From AC-43 sp963728855 (lineage in GTDB: Bacteria; Actinomycetota; Actinomycetes; Mycobacteriales; Micromonosporaceae), in contig CAVSLN010000009.1 in NCBI GenBank assembly GCA_963728855.1, positions 1-64,000 of the forward strand: 64,000 nt of DNA, written 5' to 3'. This document shows positions 29,585 through 38,800 of this stretch, one piece after another. Made by a program: the position numbers and the translations under genes. Each line of letters begins with the position of its first letter. The stretch's first letter is position 1. The notes beneath the pieces were generated by a model. The model saw only the letters and a list, made by a program, of their open reading frames with translations, had not been told where the DNA came from and searched no databases.

Positions 29585-31039
29585 ATGGCGCCGCGCGGTT
29601 TCCCGTACCACGATCTGAAGGACTTCCTGGTGGCCCTGGAACGGGCCGGTGAGCTGCACCGGATATCCGTACCGGTGGACCCGACGCTGGAGATCAGCGA
29701 GATCGTCACCCGGACGGTACGGGCCGGCGGCCCCGCGCTGCTGTTCGAGAAGCCGACCCGGGGGGAGATGCCGGTCGCGATCAACCTCTTCGGTACCCAC
29801 CGGCGCATGGCGATGGCGCTGGGCGTCGAGCACGTCGACGAGATCGGCGCCCGGATCGGCGAGCTGATCCGCCCGGAGCTGCCGGTCGGCTGGTCCGGGA
29901 TCCGGGAGGGGCTGGGCAAGCTGATGCAGCTGAAGTCCGTACCCCCGAAAAGGGTGAAGTCGGCGCCCTGCCAGGAGGTCGTCTACGACGAGGTCGACCT
30001 GGGCCGGCTGCCCGGCCTGCAGACCTGGCCGGGCGACGGCGGCGTCTTCCACAACTTCGGCCTCACCCACACCAGGCACCCGGAGAGCGGCAAGCGCAAC
30101 CTCGGCCTGTACCGCCTGCACCAGCACTCGCCGACCACGCTCGGCATGCACTGGCAGATCCACAAGGACTCGACCGCGCACCACGCGGTCGCCGAGCGCC
30201 GGGGCGAGCGGCTGCCGGTCGCGATCGCGATCGGCTGCGACCCGGTCGTGTCGTACGCGGCGACCGCCCCGCTGCCCGCAGACATCGACGAGTACCTGTT
30301 CGCTGGGTTCCTGCGCGGGGAGCGGGTGGAGATGGTGGACTGCCTGACGGTACCGCTGCAGGTGCCGGCGAACGCGCAGGTCGTGCTGGAGGGATATGTG
30401 GAGCCGGGCGAGCGGCACCCGGAGGGCCCGTTCGGCGACCACACCGGGTTCTACACGCCGGTCGAGCCGTTCCCGGTGCTGCACGTGGAGAAGATGACCT
30501 CGCAGCGCGACCCCGTATATCACTCGATCATCACGTCGAAGCCGCCCCAGGAGGACGGCGGGATAGGGTACGCGACCGAGCGGATCTTCCTCCCGCTCAT
30601 CAAGATGCTGATCCCGGACATCGTGGATATCGCGATGCCGGAGCCCGGGGTATTCCACAACTGCCTGATCGTGTCGATCCAGAAGCGGTACCCCAAGCAT
30701 GCGCAGAAGGTCATGAACGCGATCTGGGGCGCCCACCTGCTGTCGCTCACCAAGCTGATCGTGGTCGTCGACGAGGACTGCGACCCGCACGACTACCACG
30801 AGGTCGCCTTCCGCGCCTTCGGCAACGTGGACTACGCGCACGACCTGCTGCTGACGTCCGGGCCGGTCGACCACCTGGACCACGCGTCGTACCAGCAGTT
30901 CTGGGGCGGAAAGGCCGGCCTGGACGCGACCCGCAAGCTGCCGACCGAGGGATATGACCGCGGCTGGCCGGCCGAGGCGGTCATGTCACCCGCCGTGGTG
31001 TCCACTGTGGACAGACGCTGGAAGGAGTACGGCCTGTGA
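29585..31039 (+). CDS. menaquinone biosynthesis UbiD-family decarboxylase
   Basis: 484 residues, the normal length of UbiD enzymes that use prenylated FMN. Family landmarks: DLKDFLVALERAGELHRI at the N-terminus, EGPFGDHTGFY, and KRYPKHAQKVMNAIWG near the C-terminus. It lies directly before mqnP and a UbiX-type flavin prenyltransferase with overlapping starts. It would therefore be the decarboxylase of the late futalosine menaquinone route (the SCO4490-type gene, sometimes called mqnL). The GC-rich 5' region lacks an obvious operator. Confidence 0.95.
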   Translation: MAPRGFPYHDLKDFLVALERAGELHRISVPVDPTLEISEIVTRTVRAGGPALLFEKPTRGEMPVAINLFGTHRRMAMALGVEHVDEIGARIGELIRPELPVGWSGIREGLGKLMQLKSVPPKRVKSAPCQEVVYDEVDLGRLPGLQTWPGDGGVFHNFGLTHTRHPESGKRNLGLYRLHQHSPTTLGMHWQIHKDSTAHHAVAERRGERLPVAIAIGCDPVVSYAATAPLPADIDEYLFAGFLRGERVEMVDCLTVPLQVPANAQVVLEGYVEPGERHPEGPFGDHTGFYTPVEPFPVLHVEKMTSQRDPVYHSIITSKPPQEDGGIGYATERIFLPLIKMLIPDIVDIAMPEPGVFHNCLIVSIQKRYPKHAQKVMNAIWGAHLLSLTKLIVVVDEDCDPHDYHEVAFRAFGNVDYAHDLLLTSGPVDHLDHASYQQFWGGKAGLDATRKLPTEGYDRGWPAEAVMSPAVVSTVDRRWKEYGL

Positions 31040-31926
31040 CGGCGCTCGCCCCCACCCGGTCCTTCCTCAGCCTGGTCAAGATCGAGCACAGCGTGTTCGC
31101 GCTGCCCTTCGCGTACCTGTCGGCGTTGACCGCGCTCGCCCTCGGCCAGCGACACGTGCACTGGCTCGACCTGCTCCTGGTCACGGTGGCGATGGTGGGC
31201 GCCCGGACGTTCGCCATGGCGGCGAACCGGATCATCGACCGGCAGATCGACGCCCGTAACCCTCGAACGTCCGGCCGGGAACTCGTCACGGGTGCCGTCT
31301 CGGTGCGCTCTGCCTGGATCGGGGCGGCCGTCGCTCTGGTCGTCTTCCTCGGCGCGGCCGCCGCGCTCAACCCGCTCTGCCTCGCGTTGTCCCCGCTGGC
31401 CGTACTGCCGCTGGTCGGCTACCCGTACGCCAAGCGGTTCACCAACTGGCCGCACGCGATCCTCGCGCTCTCCCAGATGGTCGGGCCGGTCGGGGCGTGG
31501 CTCGCGATCACCGGTACGTTCCGTGGCTCGTTTCCGGCATGGGTACTGGGTGCCGCGGTCGGGCTGTGGATCGGCGGGTTCGACCTGATCTACGCGACCC
31601 AGGACGTCGAGGTCGATCGGCGCATCGGCGTGCACAGCGTACCGGCCCGGTACGGGGTCCGGTTCGCGCTGCGCGCCTCGTCCGTCGCGCACGTGCTGAC
31701 GTTCGCGCTCTTCGTCTGGTACGGCGCTCTGGTCGGGCTCGGTACCCCGTGGTGGGTCGGGCTGGTGCTGACCGCGCTCACCTTCGGGTACGAGCACGCG
31801 ATCGTCCGGCCGGACGACCTGTCCCGGGTGAACCGGGCCTTCTTCACCGCGAACGGGTTCGTCGGCATCGCGCTTTTCGTGTTCGCGCTTATCGACCTGG
31901 TCACCCGGTTGGGCCTGCGCCCGTGA
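31036..31926 (+). CDS. mqnP: menaquinone biosynthesis prenyltransferase MqnP (UbiA family)
   Basis: 296 residues, eight or nine predicted helices. The UbiA metal-diphosphate motif is in MAANRIIDRQIDARNPRT, and the second Asp-rich motif is in GFDLIYATQDVEVDRRIG. It attaches the polyprenyl chain to the dihydroxynaphthoate precursor. The GTG start overlaps the preceding TGA, and the next gene overlaps its own stop, so the three genes are one translation-coupled operon. Confidence 0.95.
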   Translation: MTALAPTRSFLSLVKIEHSVFALPFAYLSALTALALGQRHVHWLDLLLVTVAMVGARTFAMAANRIIDRQIDARNPRTSGRELVTGAVSVRSAWIGAAVALVVFLGAAAALNPLCLALSPLAVLPLVGYPYAKRFTNWPHAILALSQMVGPVGAWLAITGTFRGSFPAWVLGAAVGLWIGGFDLIYATQDVEVDRRIGVHSVPARYGVRFALRASSVAHVLTFALFVWYGALVGLGTPWWVGLVLTALTFGYEHAIVRPDDLSRVNRAFFTANGFVGIALFVFALIDLVTRLGLRP

Positions 31927-32615
31927 GTCCGGCGCCCGACCCGGCGCCCGGCGGATGGGAGCGGGCGGGAGGACCCCGGGTCCCGTGGGTCGTCGGGGTG
32001 TCCGGGGCGTCCGGTACGCCGTACGCGGCGGCGGTCCTGCGTGGCCTGCTCGACGCGGGGCACCCGGTCGACCTGGTGGTGTCCCGGGCGGCCCGGCTCA
32101 CCCTGCTCGACGAGACCGGGGTCGCCTTCCGCGACGCGCACTGGAAGGACGACCTGGCCGGGTGGCTCGGCCGGGAGCTGGCCGGCGACGTCGCGTACTG
32201 GCCGGCCGGGGACCTCGCGGCCGGTCCGAGCAGCGGCTCGTACCCGACCCGGGGCATGATCGTCGTCCCGGCCAGTACGGCCGCGTGCGCCGGGATCGCC
32301 ATCGGCCTGTCCAAGGACCTGCTGCAACGGGCGGCCGAGGTGAACCTCAAGGAACGGCGCCCGGTGGTGGTCGTACCGCGCGAGACTCCGGTATCCCGGT
32401 CCCACCTCGAGCACCTGATCGCGCTGGTCGATGCGGGGGCCACCGTACTGCCGGCCAGCCCGGGCTTCTACGGCGCGGGCGCCGGCGCCACGGCCGAGCA
32501 GCTCGTCGACTTCGTGGCCGGAAAGGTGCTCGACGCGGTGGGCGTGTCGCACACCCTCTTCACCCGCTGGCGGGGCGAGCTGGGCGCGGCCCGGCACGGG
32601 TCCGGCCCGGGGTGA
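31923..32615 (+). CDS. UbiX-family flavin prenyltransferase
   Basis: 230 residues from a GTG overlapping the mqnP stop. The UbiX fold is evident: VGVSGASGTPYAAAVLRGLL (FMN binding), DLVVSRAAR, MIVVPASTAACAGIAIGLSK with the family Ser/Thr, RRPVVVVPRETPVSRSHLEH, and PASPGFY. It makes the prenylated FMN cofactor needed by the UbiD enzyme two genes upstream. The first ~20 residues are a Pro/Gly-rich extension, and the C-terminus ends in a GC-rich tail. Confidence 0.94.
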   Translation: MSPAPDPAPGGWERAGGPRVPWVVGVSGASGTPYAAAVLRGLLDAGHPVDLVVSRAARLTLLDETGVAFRDAHWKDDLAGWLGRELAGDVAYWPAGDLAAGPSSGSYPTRGMIVVPASTAACAGIAIGLSKDLLQRAAEVNLKERRPVVVVPRETPVSRSHLEHLIALVDAGATVLPASPGFYGAGAGATAEQLVDFVAGKVLDAVGVSHTLFTRWRGELGAARHGSGPG

Positions 32616-32706
32616 CGATCCGGCCAGGAGTGTCGGGGCGAGCTGGGCGCGGCCCGGCCGGGTCCGGCCCGGGTCCGGCCCGGGGTCACCGCCGGAGCGA
32701 AAGCGC

Positions 32707-32949
32707 TCAGTAGCCCCGGCCGCCGTTCGGCCCGGTGGGCCCGGGCGGCTCCGGCTCGGCGCCGGGCTCGATCAGCCCTTCGCCCTCCAGCAGCGCTCTG
32801 ACCTCTGACTCCCGGAACCGGCGATGCCCGCCCGGAGTCCGGATGCTGCCGATCCGGCCGGCCGCGGCCCAGCGGGTAACGGTCTTCGGGTCGACGCGGA
32901 ACAGCGCGGCCACCTCGCCCGGCGTCAGCAGACGATCTCCCGTCTCCAC
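32707..32949 (-). CDS. bldC: BldC-type MerR-like developmental transcriptional regulator
   Basis: 80 residues, almost entirely one winged-helix MerR DNA-binding domain: LLTPGEVAALFRVDPKTVTR, AAGRIGSIRTPGGHRRFRES and EVRALLEG. This matches BldC closely in core and size. BldC binds direct repeats cooperatively and controls the vegetative-to-developmental switch. I chose the GTG at 32949 because GAGGAGG ends three bases upstream; longer frames lack a ribosome binding site. Confidence 0.92.
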   Translation of the reverse strand: METGDRLLTPGEVAALFRVDPKTVTRWAAAGRIGSIRTPGGHRRFRESEVRALLEGEGLIEPGAEPEPPGPTGPNGGRGY

Positions 32950-33190
32950 GACTCCTCCTCGCGTCAAGGGAACGCACCGCCCATTAAACACCGATACGCG
33001 CGAGCCAACCCGAAAACGTTAAAGATGCCCTATTTGGGTGGTCGGCTAGTAAGACTGCGCTCGCGGCCCGCCCCGCGGCTTGGTCGGCTCCGGTACCGGA
33101 AGCCCGTACCGTAAGCCCGTGATCGCTATACCCCTGTGATTCGGATTATGCGCCGACTGCGCCGCTCGTGCCGTTGTGATGCCGGGAACA

Positions 33191-33228
33191 GTTGACAGGC
33201 AACTGACAAGCCGTCAGCATTCTGACCC
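33191..33228 (+). promoter_or_regulatory. candidate promoter/operator of the MarR gene
   Basis: TTGACA at 33192, about 17 bp before CAGCAT at 33215, and then only nine bases to the ATG without a Shine-Dalgarno sequence, which suggests a leaderless transcript. Two small palindromes overlap it: GTTGACAGGCAAC (33191-33203) and CTGACAAGCCGTCAG (33203-33217). These are plausible autoregulatory MarR sites. Confidence 0.45.
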
Positions 33229-33681
33229 ATGACGTCCCGTACCCCTGAGGGGGAGGCCGCGGCGCGGGTCGTCCTCGCCACCTTCCGCGCGAGCGGCCTC
33301 CTGCTCGGCGCGGCCGACGTCCTCGCCGCGGGCACGGGCCTCACCTCGGCGCGCTGGCAGGCGCTCGGCGCGATCGCGCTGGCCCACCGGCCGTTGACCG
33401 TGCCGCAGATCGCCCGCCGGATGGGGCTGACCCGGCAGAGCGTGCACGCCACGGTCGGCCGGCTGCTCGCGGGCGGGCTGGTCGAGTTCGTACCGAACGC
33501 CGACCACCGGCGCTCGGCGCTGGTCCGCCTCACCGAGCGCGGTTCGGCCGCGTACGCGGCGACGGAGCGGCGGCAGGCCGGCTGGGTCAACCGGCTCGCC
33601 GACGGGCTGCCCGCGGCCGAGCTGGAGGCGGCCGCCCAGATGCTCGACGAGCTGTGCCGGCGACTGGAGTCCGGCCCGTAG
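33229..33681 (+). CDS. MarR-family transcriptional regulator
   Basis: 150 residues. The winged helix is clear: PLTVPQIARRMGLTRQSVHA as the recognition region, VGRLLAGGLVEFVPNADHRR as wing, and VRLTERGSAAYAATE. The ligand and targets are unknown. No transporter or enzyme is divergently adjacent. The 3' end is convergent with a glycolipid-binding-domain gene. Confidence 0.92.
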   Translation: MTSRTPEGEAAARVVLATFRASGLLLGAADVLAAGTGLTSARWQALGAIALAHRPLTVPQIARRMGLTRQSVHATVGRLLAGGLVEFVPNADHRRSALVRLTERGSAAYAATERRQAGWVNRLADGLPAAELEAAAQMLDELCRRLESGP

Positions 33682-33687
33682 CGGTTC

Positions 33688-34350
33688 TCAGCGGGCGGCC
33701 GTCGGGCTGACGTTCCTGGCGCCGCTCGGCTCGGCCCGCTCGGCGAGGCCGGGATAGTGCGTGACGTAGCCGTCGTGGTCGATCGTGAGCTCGGCCGCGA
33801 AGGTGCCGCTCTCGTACCGCACCCGGCCCTCGCCGAGCACGGTGTAGGTCTGGTTGGCCCGGATGACCGCGAGCGAGGGCACCAGTACCCACGCCACCGG
33901 CACGGTGTTCGACGTACCCGCCGCCGCGCGACGCAGCCCGAGCCGGCGCAGCGGCAGGGTGTTGGTCAGCGGGCTGTAGCCGAGGTCCACGTCGAGGGCG
34001 GCCTGCAGACCGTCCGGCTCCTCGCAGCCGGGCAGGTCGGCCCGGGCGTGGCCAGCCTCGCGCAGCACCTTGTCCAGGTCGCCCTGCTCGCCGGCGGTGA
34101 CGTGCCACCGGCCCATGGCCCGTTCGAGCTTGACGCTGCGCAGCCAGCCGGCGCCCTCGGCGGTGACGCTGAGCCGAAGGCTCTGCCAGGACTCGTCGGC
34201 CAGGAGCTCATAACCGAGGGTGTACGGGACCGGGTCGGACGCGATGACGGTGCCGCGGGCGTGCATCCCCGCCCGCACGTCGAGCAGGGCGTGCTCGGCA
34301 CCCGTGGTGTCGAGCCGCCGCCAGAGCAAGGACCGGTGAAGTACGGGCAT
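33688..34350 (-). CDS. putative glycolipid-binding domain protein
   Basis: 220 residues that fit the DUF1089/glycolipid-binding family throughout: LLWRRLDTTGAEHALLDV at the start, GYELLADESWQSLRLSV, VDLGYSPLTNTLPLRRLGL, and a C-terminal strand-rich part with DHDGYVTHYPGLAERAEP. There is no signal peptide. The function in actinobacteria is not established. It lies 9 bp downstream of the helicase gene stop on the same strand order and is probably its operon follower. Confidence 0.85.
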   Translation of the reverse strand: MPVLHRSLLWRRLDTTGAEHALLDVRAGMHARGTVIASDPVPYTLGYELLADESWQSLRLSVTAEGAGWLRSVKLERAMGRWHVTAGEQGDLDKVLREAGHARADLPGCEEPDGLQAALDVDLGYSPLTNTLPLRRLGLRRAAAGTSNTVPVAWVLVPSLAVIRANQTYTVLGEGRVRYESGTFAAELTIDHDGYVTHYPGLAERAEPSGARNVSPTAAR

Positions 34351-34359
34351 AAGCCGACT

Positions 34360-35631
34360 CTAGGCGGGCTGCGGCTCGGCTGCCGCTCGGTTGTCCGGAC
34401 TGAATGTCCGGGCACCCGTGAGCGCGGCCAGTTCCGGCGCGGCGGACGTCACCTTGGTACGACCGGCCACCACACCCGCCTTCTGCACCAACGAGTACGT
34501 GCCGGCCCGCTGCTGCGGCAGCACCAGCGTGACCACGGTGCCGGACTCGCCCGCGCGGGCCGTACGGCCGGCCCGGTGCAGGTAGTCCTTCGGGTCCCGG
34601 GGCGGGTCGACGTGCACCACGAGCGAAACGCCGTCGACGTGGATCCCGCGCGCGGCGACGTCGGTGGCGATCAGCACGTCGGTGCGGCCCTCCCGGAACT
34701 CGGCGAGCGTCCGGGTCCGTACCGCCTGGGTCTTGCCGCCGTGCAGGGCGCCCGCCCGTACGCCCTTCTCGGCGAGCTGGCCGGCCAGCCGGTCCACCCC
34801 GAGCTGGGTACGGACGAACATGATCGTACGGCCGCGCCGGCGGGCGATCCGGGTGACGATGTCCAGCTTCTCCCGCGGCGGGACCAGCAGCAGGTGGTGC
34901 TCCATCGTGGACACGGTGGCCACCGGCGGGTCGATCTCGTGCGTGACGGGGTCGACCATGAACTGCTCGACCAGCGCGTCCACGTCCCCGTCGAGGGTTG
35001 CCGAGAAGAGCAGTCGCTGGGTACCCGCGGGGGTCTTCGAAAGCAGCGCGGTGACATCGGGCAGGAACCCCATGTCGGCCATCTGGTCGGCCTCGTCGAG
35101 CACGGTGACGTCGATCTCGTCGAGGACGCAGGCGCCCCGCTCGATCAGGTCACCGAGCCGGCCCGGCGTGGCGACCAGTACGTCGACGCCCCGGTCCAGG
35201 TCGCGCAGCTGCTTGTCGTACGGGACGCCGCCGACCGCGGTGCGGCTGAACCGGCCGAGCGCCTTGGCCAGCGGTACCAGCGCATCGTTGACCTGCATGG
35301 CCAGCTCACGGGTCGGCACCAGGACCAGCGCGCGCGGCCGGCGGGACGACGCCTTCGGGCCGGCGGCCACCCGGGCGAGTACCGGCAGCCCGAACGCGAG
35401 CGTCTTGCCGGAGCCCGTACGGGCGCGGGCCAGCACGTCGCGCCCGGCCAGCCCGTCGGGGATGGTGGCGGACTGGATCGGGAACGGCTCCTCGATCCCG
35501 GCCCGGGCAAGCACCCGGACCAGCGGTCGGGGCAGCCCGAGCGCGGCGAATCCGGGCGCGTCGGGCTGGTCGAAGGCGGACGGGAACGTCTGCGGGTCGG
35601 TGAAGGGCGGGCGGGCAGCGGGCAGCGACAT
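34360..35631 (-). CDS. DEAD-box RNA helicase
   Basis: 423 residues from the ATG at 35631, which has GGAAGG upstream; a TTG at 35670 extends the frame. All SF2 DEAD motifs are present: Q motif (PFPIQSATIPDGLAG), I (ARTGSGKTLAFGLP), Ia (VLVPTRELA), Ib (ATPGRL), II as DEAD (VTVLDEADQMADMGF), III (SAT), IV (IMFVRTQ), V (IATDVAARGIHVD), VI (HRAGRTARAG). It probably remodels RNA in ribosome assembly or decay. A 42-bp tandem repeat sits in its 5' region. Confidence 0.95.
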   Translation of the reverse strand: MSLPAARPPFTDPQTFPSAFDQPDAPGFAALGLPRPLVRVLARAGIEEPFPIQSATIPDGLAGRDVLARARTGSGKTLAFGLPVLARVAAGPKASSRRPRALVLVPTRELAMQVNDALVPLAKALGRFSRTAVGGVPYDKQLRDLDRGVDVLVATPGRLGDLIERGACVLDEIDVTVLDEADQMADMGFLPDVTALLSKTPAGTQRLLFSATLDGDVDALVEQFMVDPVTHEIDPPVATVSTMEHHLLLVPPREKLDIVTRIARRRGRTIMFVRTQLGVDRLAGQLAEKGVRAGALHGGKTQAVRTRTLAEFREGRTDVLIATDVAARGIHVDGVSLVVHVDPPRDPKDYLHRAGRTARAGESGTVVTLVLPQQRAGTYSLVQKAGVVAGRTKVTSAAPELAALTGARTFSPDNRAAAEPQPA

Positions 35632-35678
35632 GGCTGGTGGAGAACCTTCCGGGGCAGGGCGTACGTCCAACGCCGCGT

Positions 35679-35757
35679 AGCTTGTCGGAGCGGCGCCCAG
35701 TCAGCGTTCGACAGCCGCGCAGCTTGTCGGAGCGGCGCCCAGTCAGCGTTCGACAGC
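35679..35757. repeat. 42-bp tandem duplication upstream of the DEAD-box gene
   Basis: Two identical 37-base segments (AGCTTGTCGGAGCGGCGCCC then AGTCAGCGTTCGACAGC) at 35679-35715 and 35721-35757, a period of 42 bp. It lies 48 bp before the helicase start and may affect its leader RNA. Confidence 0.9.
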
Positions 35758-35838
35758 GGCCCTGGATGACCGCCTCAGGCACCGGTAGAACGCCCGAATG
35801 GGCCGGTCCAGTGTACGCGTGACCGCGGATCATGTCGT

Positions 35839-35870
35839 GCGGCGTCAGCCGCTCCTCTCGTGAGGATCAG
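35839..35870. repeat. REP-like intergenic element, copy 3, next to a duplicated gene end
   Basis: GCGGCGTCAGCCGCTCCTCT followed by CGTGAGGATCAG. It matches the element at 9092 in inverted orientation. It abuts a 19-bp tandem duplication (CTAGAAGACCTTGG(A/C)GAGG at 35871 and 35890) that copies the last codons and stop of the neighbouring minus-strand gene. Confidence 0.75.
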
Positions 35871-35889
35871 CTAGAAGACCTTGGAGAGG

Positions 35890-38800
35890 CTAGAAGACCT
35901 TGGCGAGGTACGCGATCACCCCGGCCAGGCCGGCAACCACCAGGATGCAGACCACCACCATGATGATCACTACGGCGCGGGAGCCGCTCGACCGCTCCTC
36001 GGGCGTGTCGGGGCGGCCCTGCGCCAGGATGTGCCCGGTCAGCGAGCCGGACACCTCGAGCGAGCCGCTGTCCAGGCTGCTGCCGATCCCGGCCGGCCGG
36101 TACCCGGCAGCCGGCCCGGCGCCGGGGTCGAAGCTCGGGGCGGAGCCGCCGTACACCGTGCCTTGCGGACGCTGCCGGCGCGCCCATTCGCCGTACTGGG
36201 AGGAGGTCGACGGGGGGGCCTCGTTCGTGGGCGGCCACATCGGCTGGCCGCCCTGGCTGGCCGGGTCCGGCGGGACCGGAGCCGGTGACGGTGCGGCCGT
36301 CGGCGTGCTGAACGGCGGCGTGCTGAACGGCGGGGTGCTGAGCGGCGGGGCGCTCGTCGGCGGGCTGCTCAGCGGGGCCGGGTCCGGGATGGCTGACGGC
36401 AGGATCGTCGGTCCGGTCCGCGGCTCGTACCCGCTGCCGACCGGCGGGGCGGACGGTGGCCAGACCGGCAGGGCGCCCGCCGGTACCGCCGCCTCGGCGA
36501 CGGCCGCCTGGGTGGCGACCGGTGCCTGGGTCGCCAGGTTGCCGTACTGCTGCGGCCGGGCCGCGCCCTCGACCGAGGGGGGCGGCGGAGGGAACGGCGG
36601 CTGCGGTGCCGGGCCCGGTGGTGGCGGCGGAGGTGGCTGCGGCGGTGCCGGGGGTACCGGCCCGGGCTCAGGAGGAGGGCCGGGCGGATAGGGCGGGTAC
36701 GGGTGTGGCGGCGGTGGCTCCGGCAGCGGCGGTACCGGAGCCGGCTGCGGGAACGGCGACGGCAACGGGCCCGGCGACGGAGGCTCCGGCGGCTGCTGGG
36801 GTTCCGGCGGCAACGCGGGCTCGGGGGGCTGCGGTGGCGCCGGCGGTTCGGCGGGCGCCGGCGGTTCCGGGGCGTTGACCGCGGCGGACCGGTACACCCG
36901 GGGTTCAGGCGTCGGGGTCCGCTGGCCGAGCAGCGCGGCCACCTCGTGCACGCTCGGCTGCCCCGGGGTACCGACGCTGGCGCTCGCCCGCGCGACGCTG
37001 GCCCGGCCGGCCTCGGCCGCGCGTGGCTCCGGGGCCCGGGCCGGCTCGACCGGCGGGGGGGTGGGCGGCGCGGTCGGTGGCATGACGGTCATCGGCGGCG
37101 GCATGACCGGAGGCGCCAGTGGTGCGGCCGGAGGTACGGGCGGCATGGCCGGAGCCGGCGGCTGCGGAGCGGGGTCCTTCTCCAGCCAGGGCTGGGCGAA
37201 CGCCGCCCAGGGCGAGTCGGCGCCGGTACGGGGCGGCCGGTACGCGTCGCCGGCGCCGCGCGGCTCCGGTACGGGTGGCGGTGCGGGCGCCGGCGGTACG
37301 GGGAGCACGGTCGGCTCCGGTACGACCGGCGGAGCGTACGCGGTCGGTGCCGGTACGGACGGTGGGGTGGGCTGGCGCCGGGGCAGCTCCCCGCTCGCAT
37401 CCGGCGCGGCCGGTACGGGCGTGAACGGAGCCGGTGGCGGCGTGTACGGAGCCGGAGCCGGTGGCGGTGGTGCCACGGCAGCGGCCGGCACGACTGGTAC
37501 GGGCGGCTCGGGCTCGGCCGGCCGGCTCAGCTCACCGGCCCGGTAGGTCCCCGTGCTCGCCGGCAGTACGGGCACCTCGGCGGGTGGCGGCTCGGCGGTC
37601 CGTACCGACGCCCGGCCGACCACCCCGGCCGCCCGCTGCGGCTCCGCCGGTACGGGCTCGGGACCGGGTACCTGCTCGGCAGCGGAGGGCTCGACGGCCG
37701 GCGGCTCGGTCAGCTGAGGGGAGAGGTCGAACTCGACCGCGGGGGATGCGGCGGGTGGCTCCGGCACCCAGGGCAGCCGCTGGACGGAGCGTTCGGTGCG
37801 TACCTCCGGCTCGGTCGGCGGGATCGGCGCGGCGTTGAGCTGCCAGGGCTCCGGCTGAACCGCTGGCGTGGCCGGCGCTGCCGAGGGGAGTTGCCAGGGC
37901 TGCGGTTCGGCCGGCGGCTCCGCCTCCCATGGCCTGCGCTCGGCGGCCGCTGGCTGCGGTTCCCATGGCTTCGGTTCAGCGGCTGGCTCTGGTTCCCAAG
38001 ACTGGCGTTCGGCGGCGGGCTCGGGTTCCCACGGCTTGGAGTCGGCGGCTGGTTCTGGTTCCCAGGGCTGGCGTTCGGCGGCGGCGGTTGGCGCCGGTTG
38101 CCAGGGCATCGGCTCAGGGGGGCTGGTGGGGGCTGGTTCGGGTTCCCACGGCTTGGAGTCGGCGGCTGGTTCTGGTTCCCAGGGCTGGCGTTCGGCGGCG
38201 GCGGCTGACGCCGGCTCCCACGGCATCGGCTCAGGGGCGGCCGCGGGTGCCGGCTCGGGCTCCCACGGCTTGGACTCAGCCGCCGGCTGCTGCTCCCACG
38301 GCTTGGACTCGGCGGCGGGCCGCGGTTCCCAGGGCTTCGGCGCGGCGGCCGATTCCGGCTCCCACTGGTTGCGCTCGGCGGCGGGCTGAGCCTCCCACTG
38401 GTTGCGCTCGGCGTCGGGCTGAGCCTCCCACTGGGGCTCGGCGGCGGGCTGAGCCTCCCACTGGGGCTCGGCGGCGGGTTGAGCCTCCCACTGGTTGGGC
38501 TCGGCGGTCGGCCGCCGTTCCCATGGCTTGGACTCTGCGGAGTCGGGCGTCGGATCGCCCGCGCCGGCCGGCTCGCGCTGGTAGACGCCGGGCTCCACGG
38601 CGACCGGCTGGTCCGCCACCGGCCGGTCGGCAGGGGGCTCGTCCGCGTAGGGCTCGTCATGGCCGAGCGGCTCGTCACGGCCCGGCCAGGCGGTCGGCGC
38701 AAAGTCCCAGGGTGCCCGGCCAGGTGCCGGGGCGGGCTGCCAGGGCGGCGGGGAGGCTGCCTCCTGCTCGGCGTCCCGGGTACCGGTCTCCGCAGCGGGC

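Noticed and set aside
32620..32700. Repeated GGTCCGGCCCGGG words after the UbiX gene as a terminator or CRISPR-like array
   Set aside because: Units are short and irregular without spacers. It is GC-rich slippage sequence at a gene end; a terminator function cannot be shown.
33757..35769. 670-codon plus-strand frame over the glycolipid-binding and helicase genes
   Set aside because: It is antisense to two well-supported genes.
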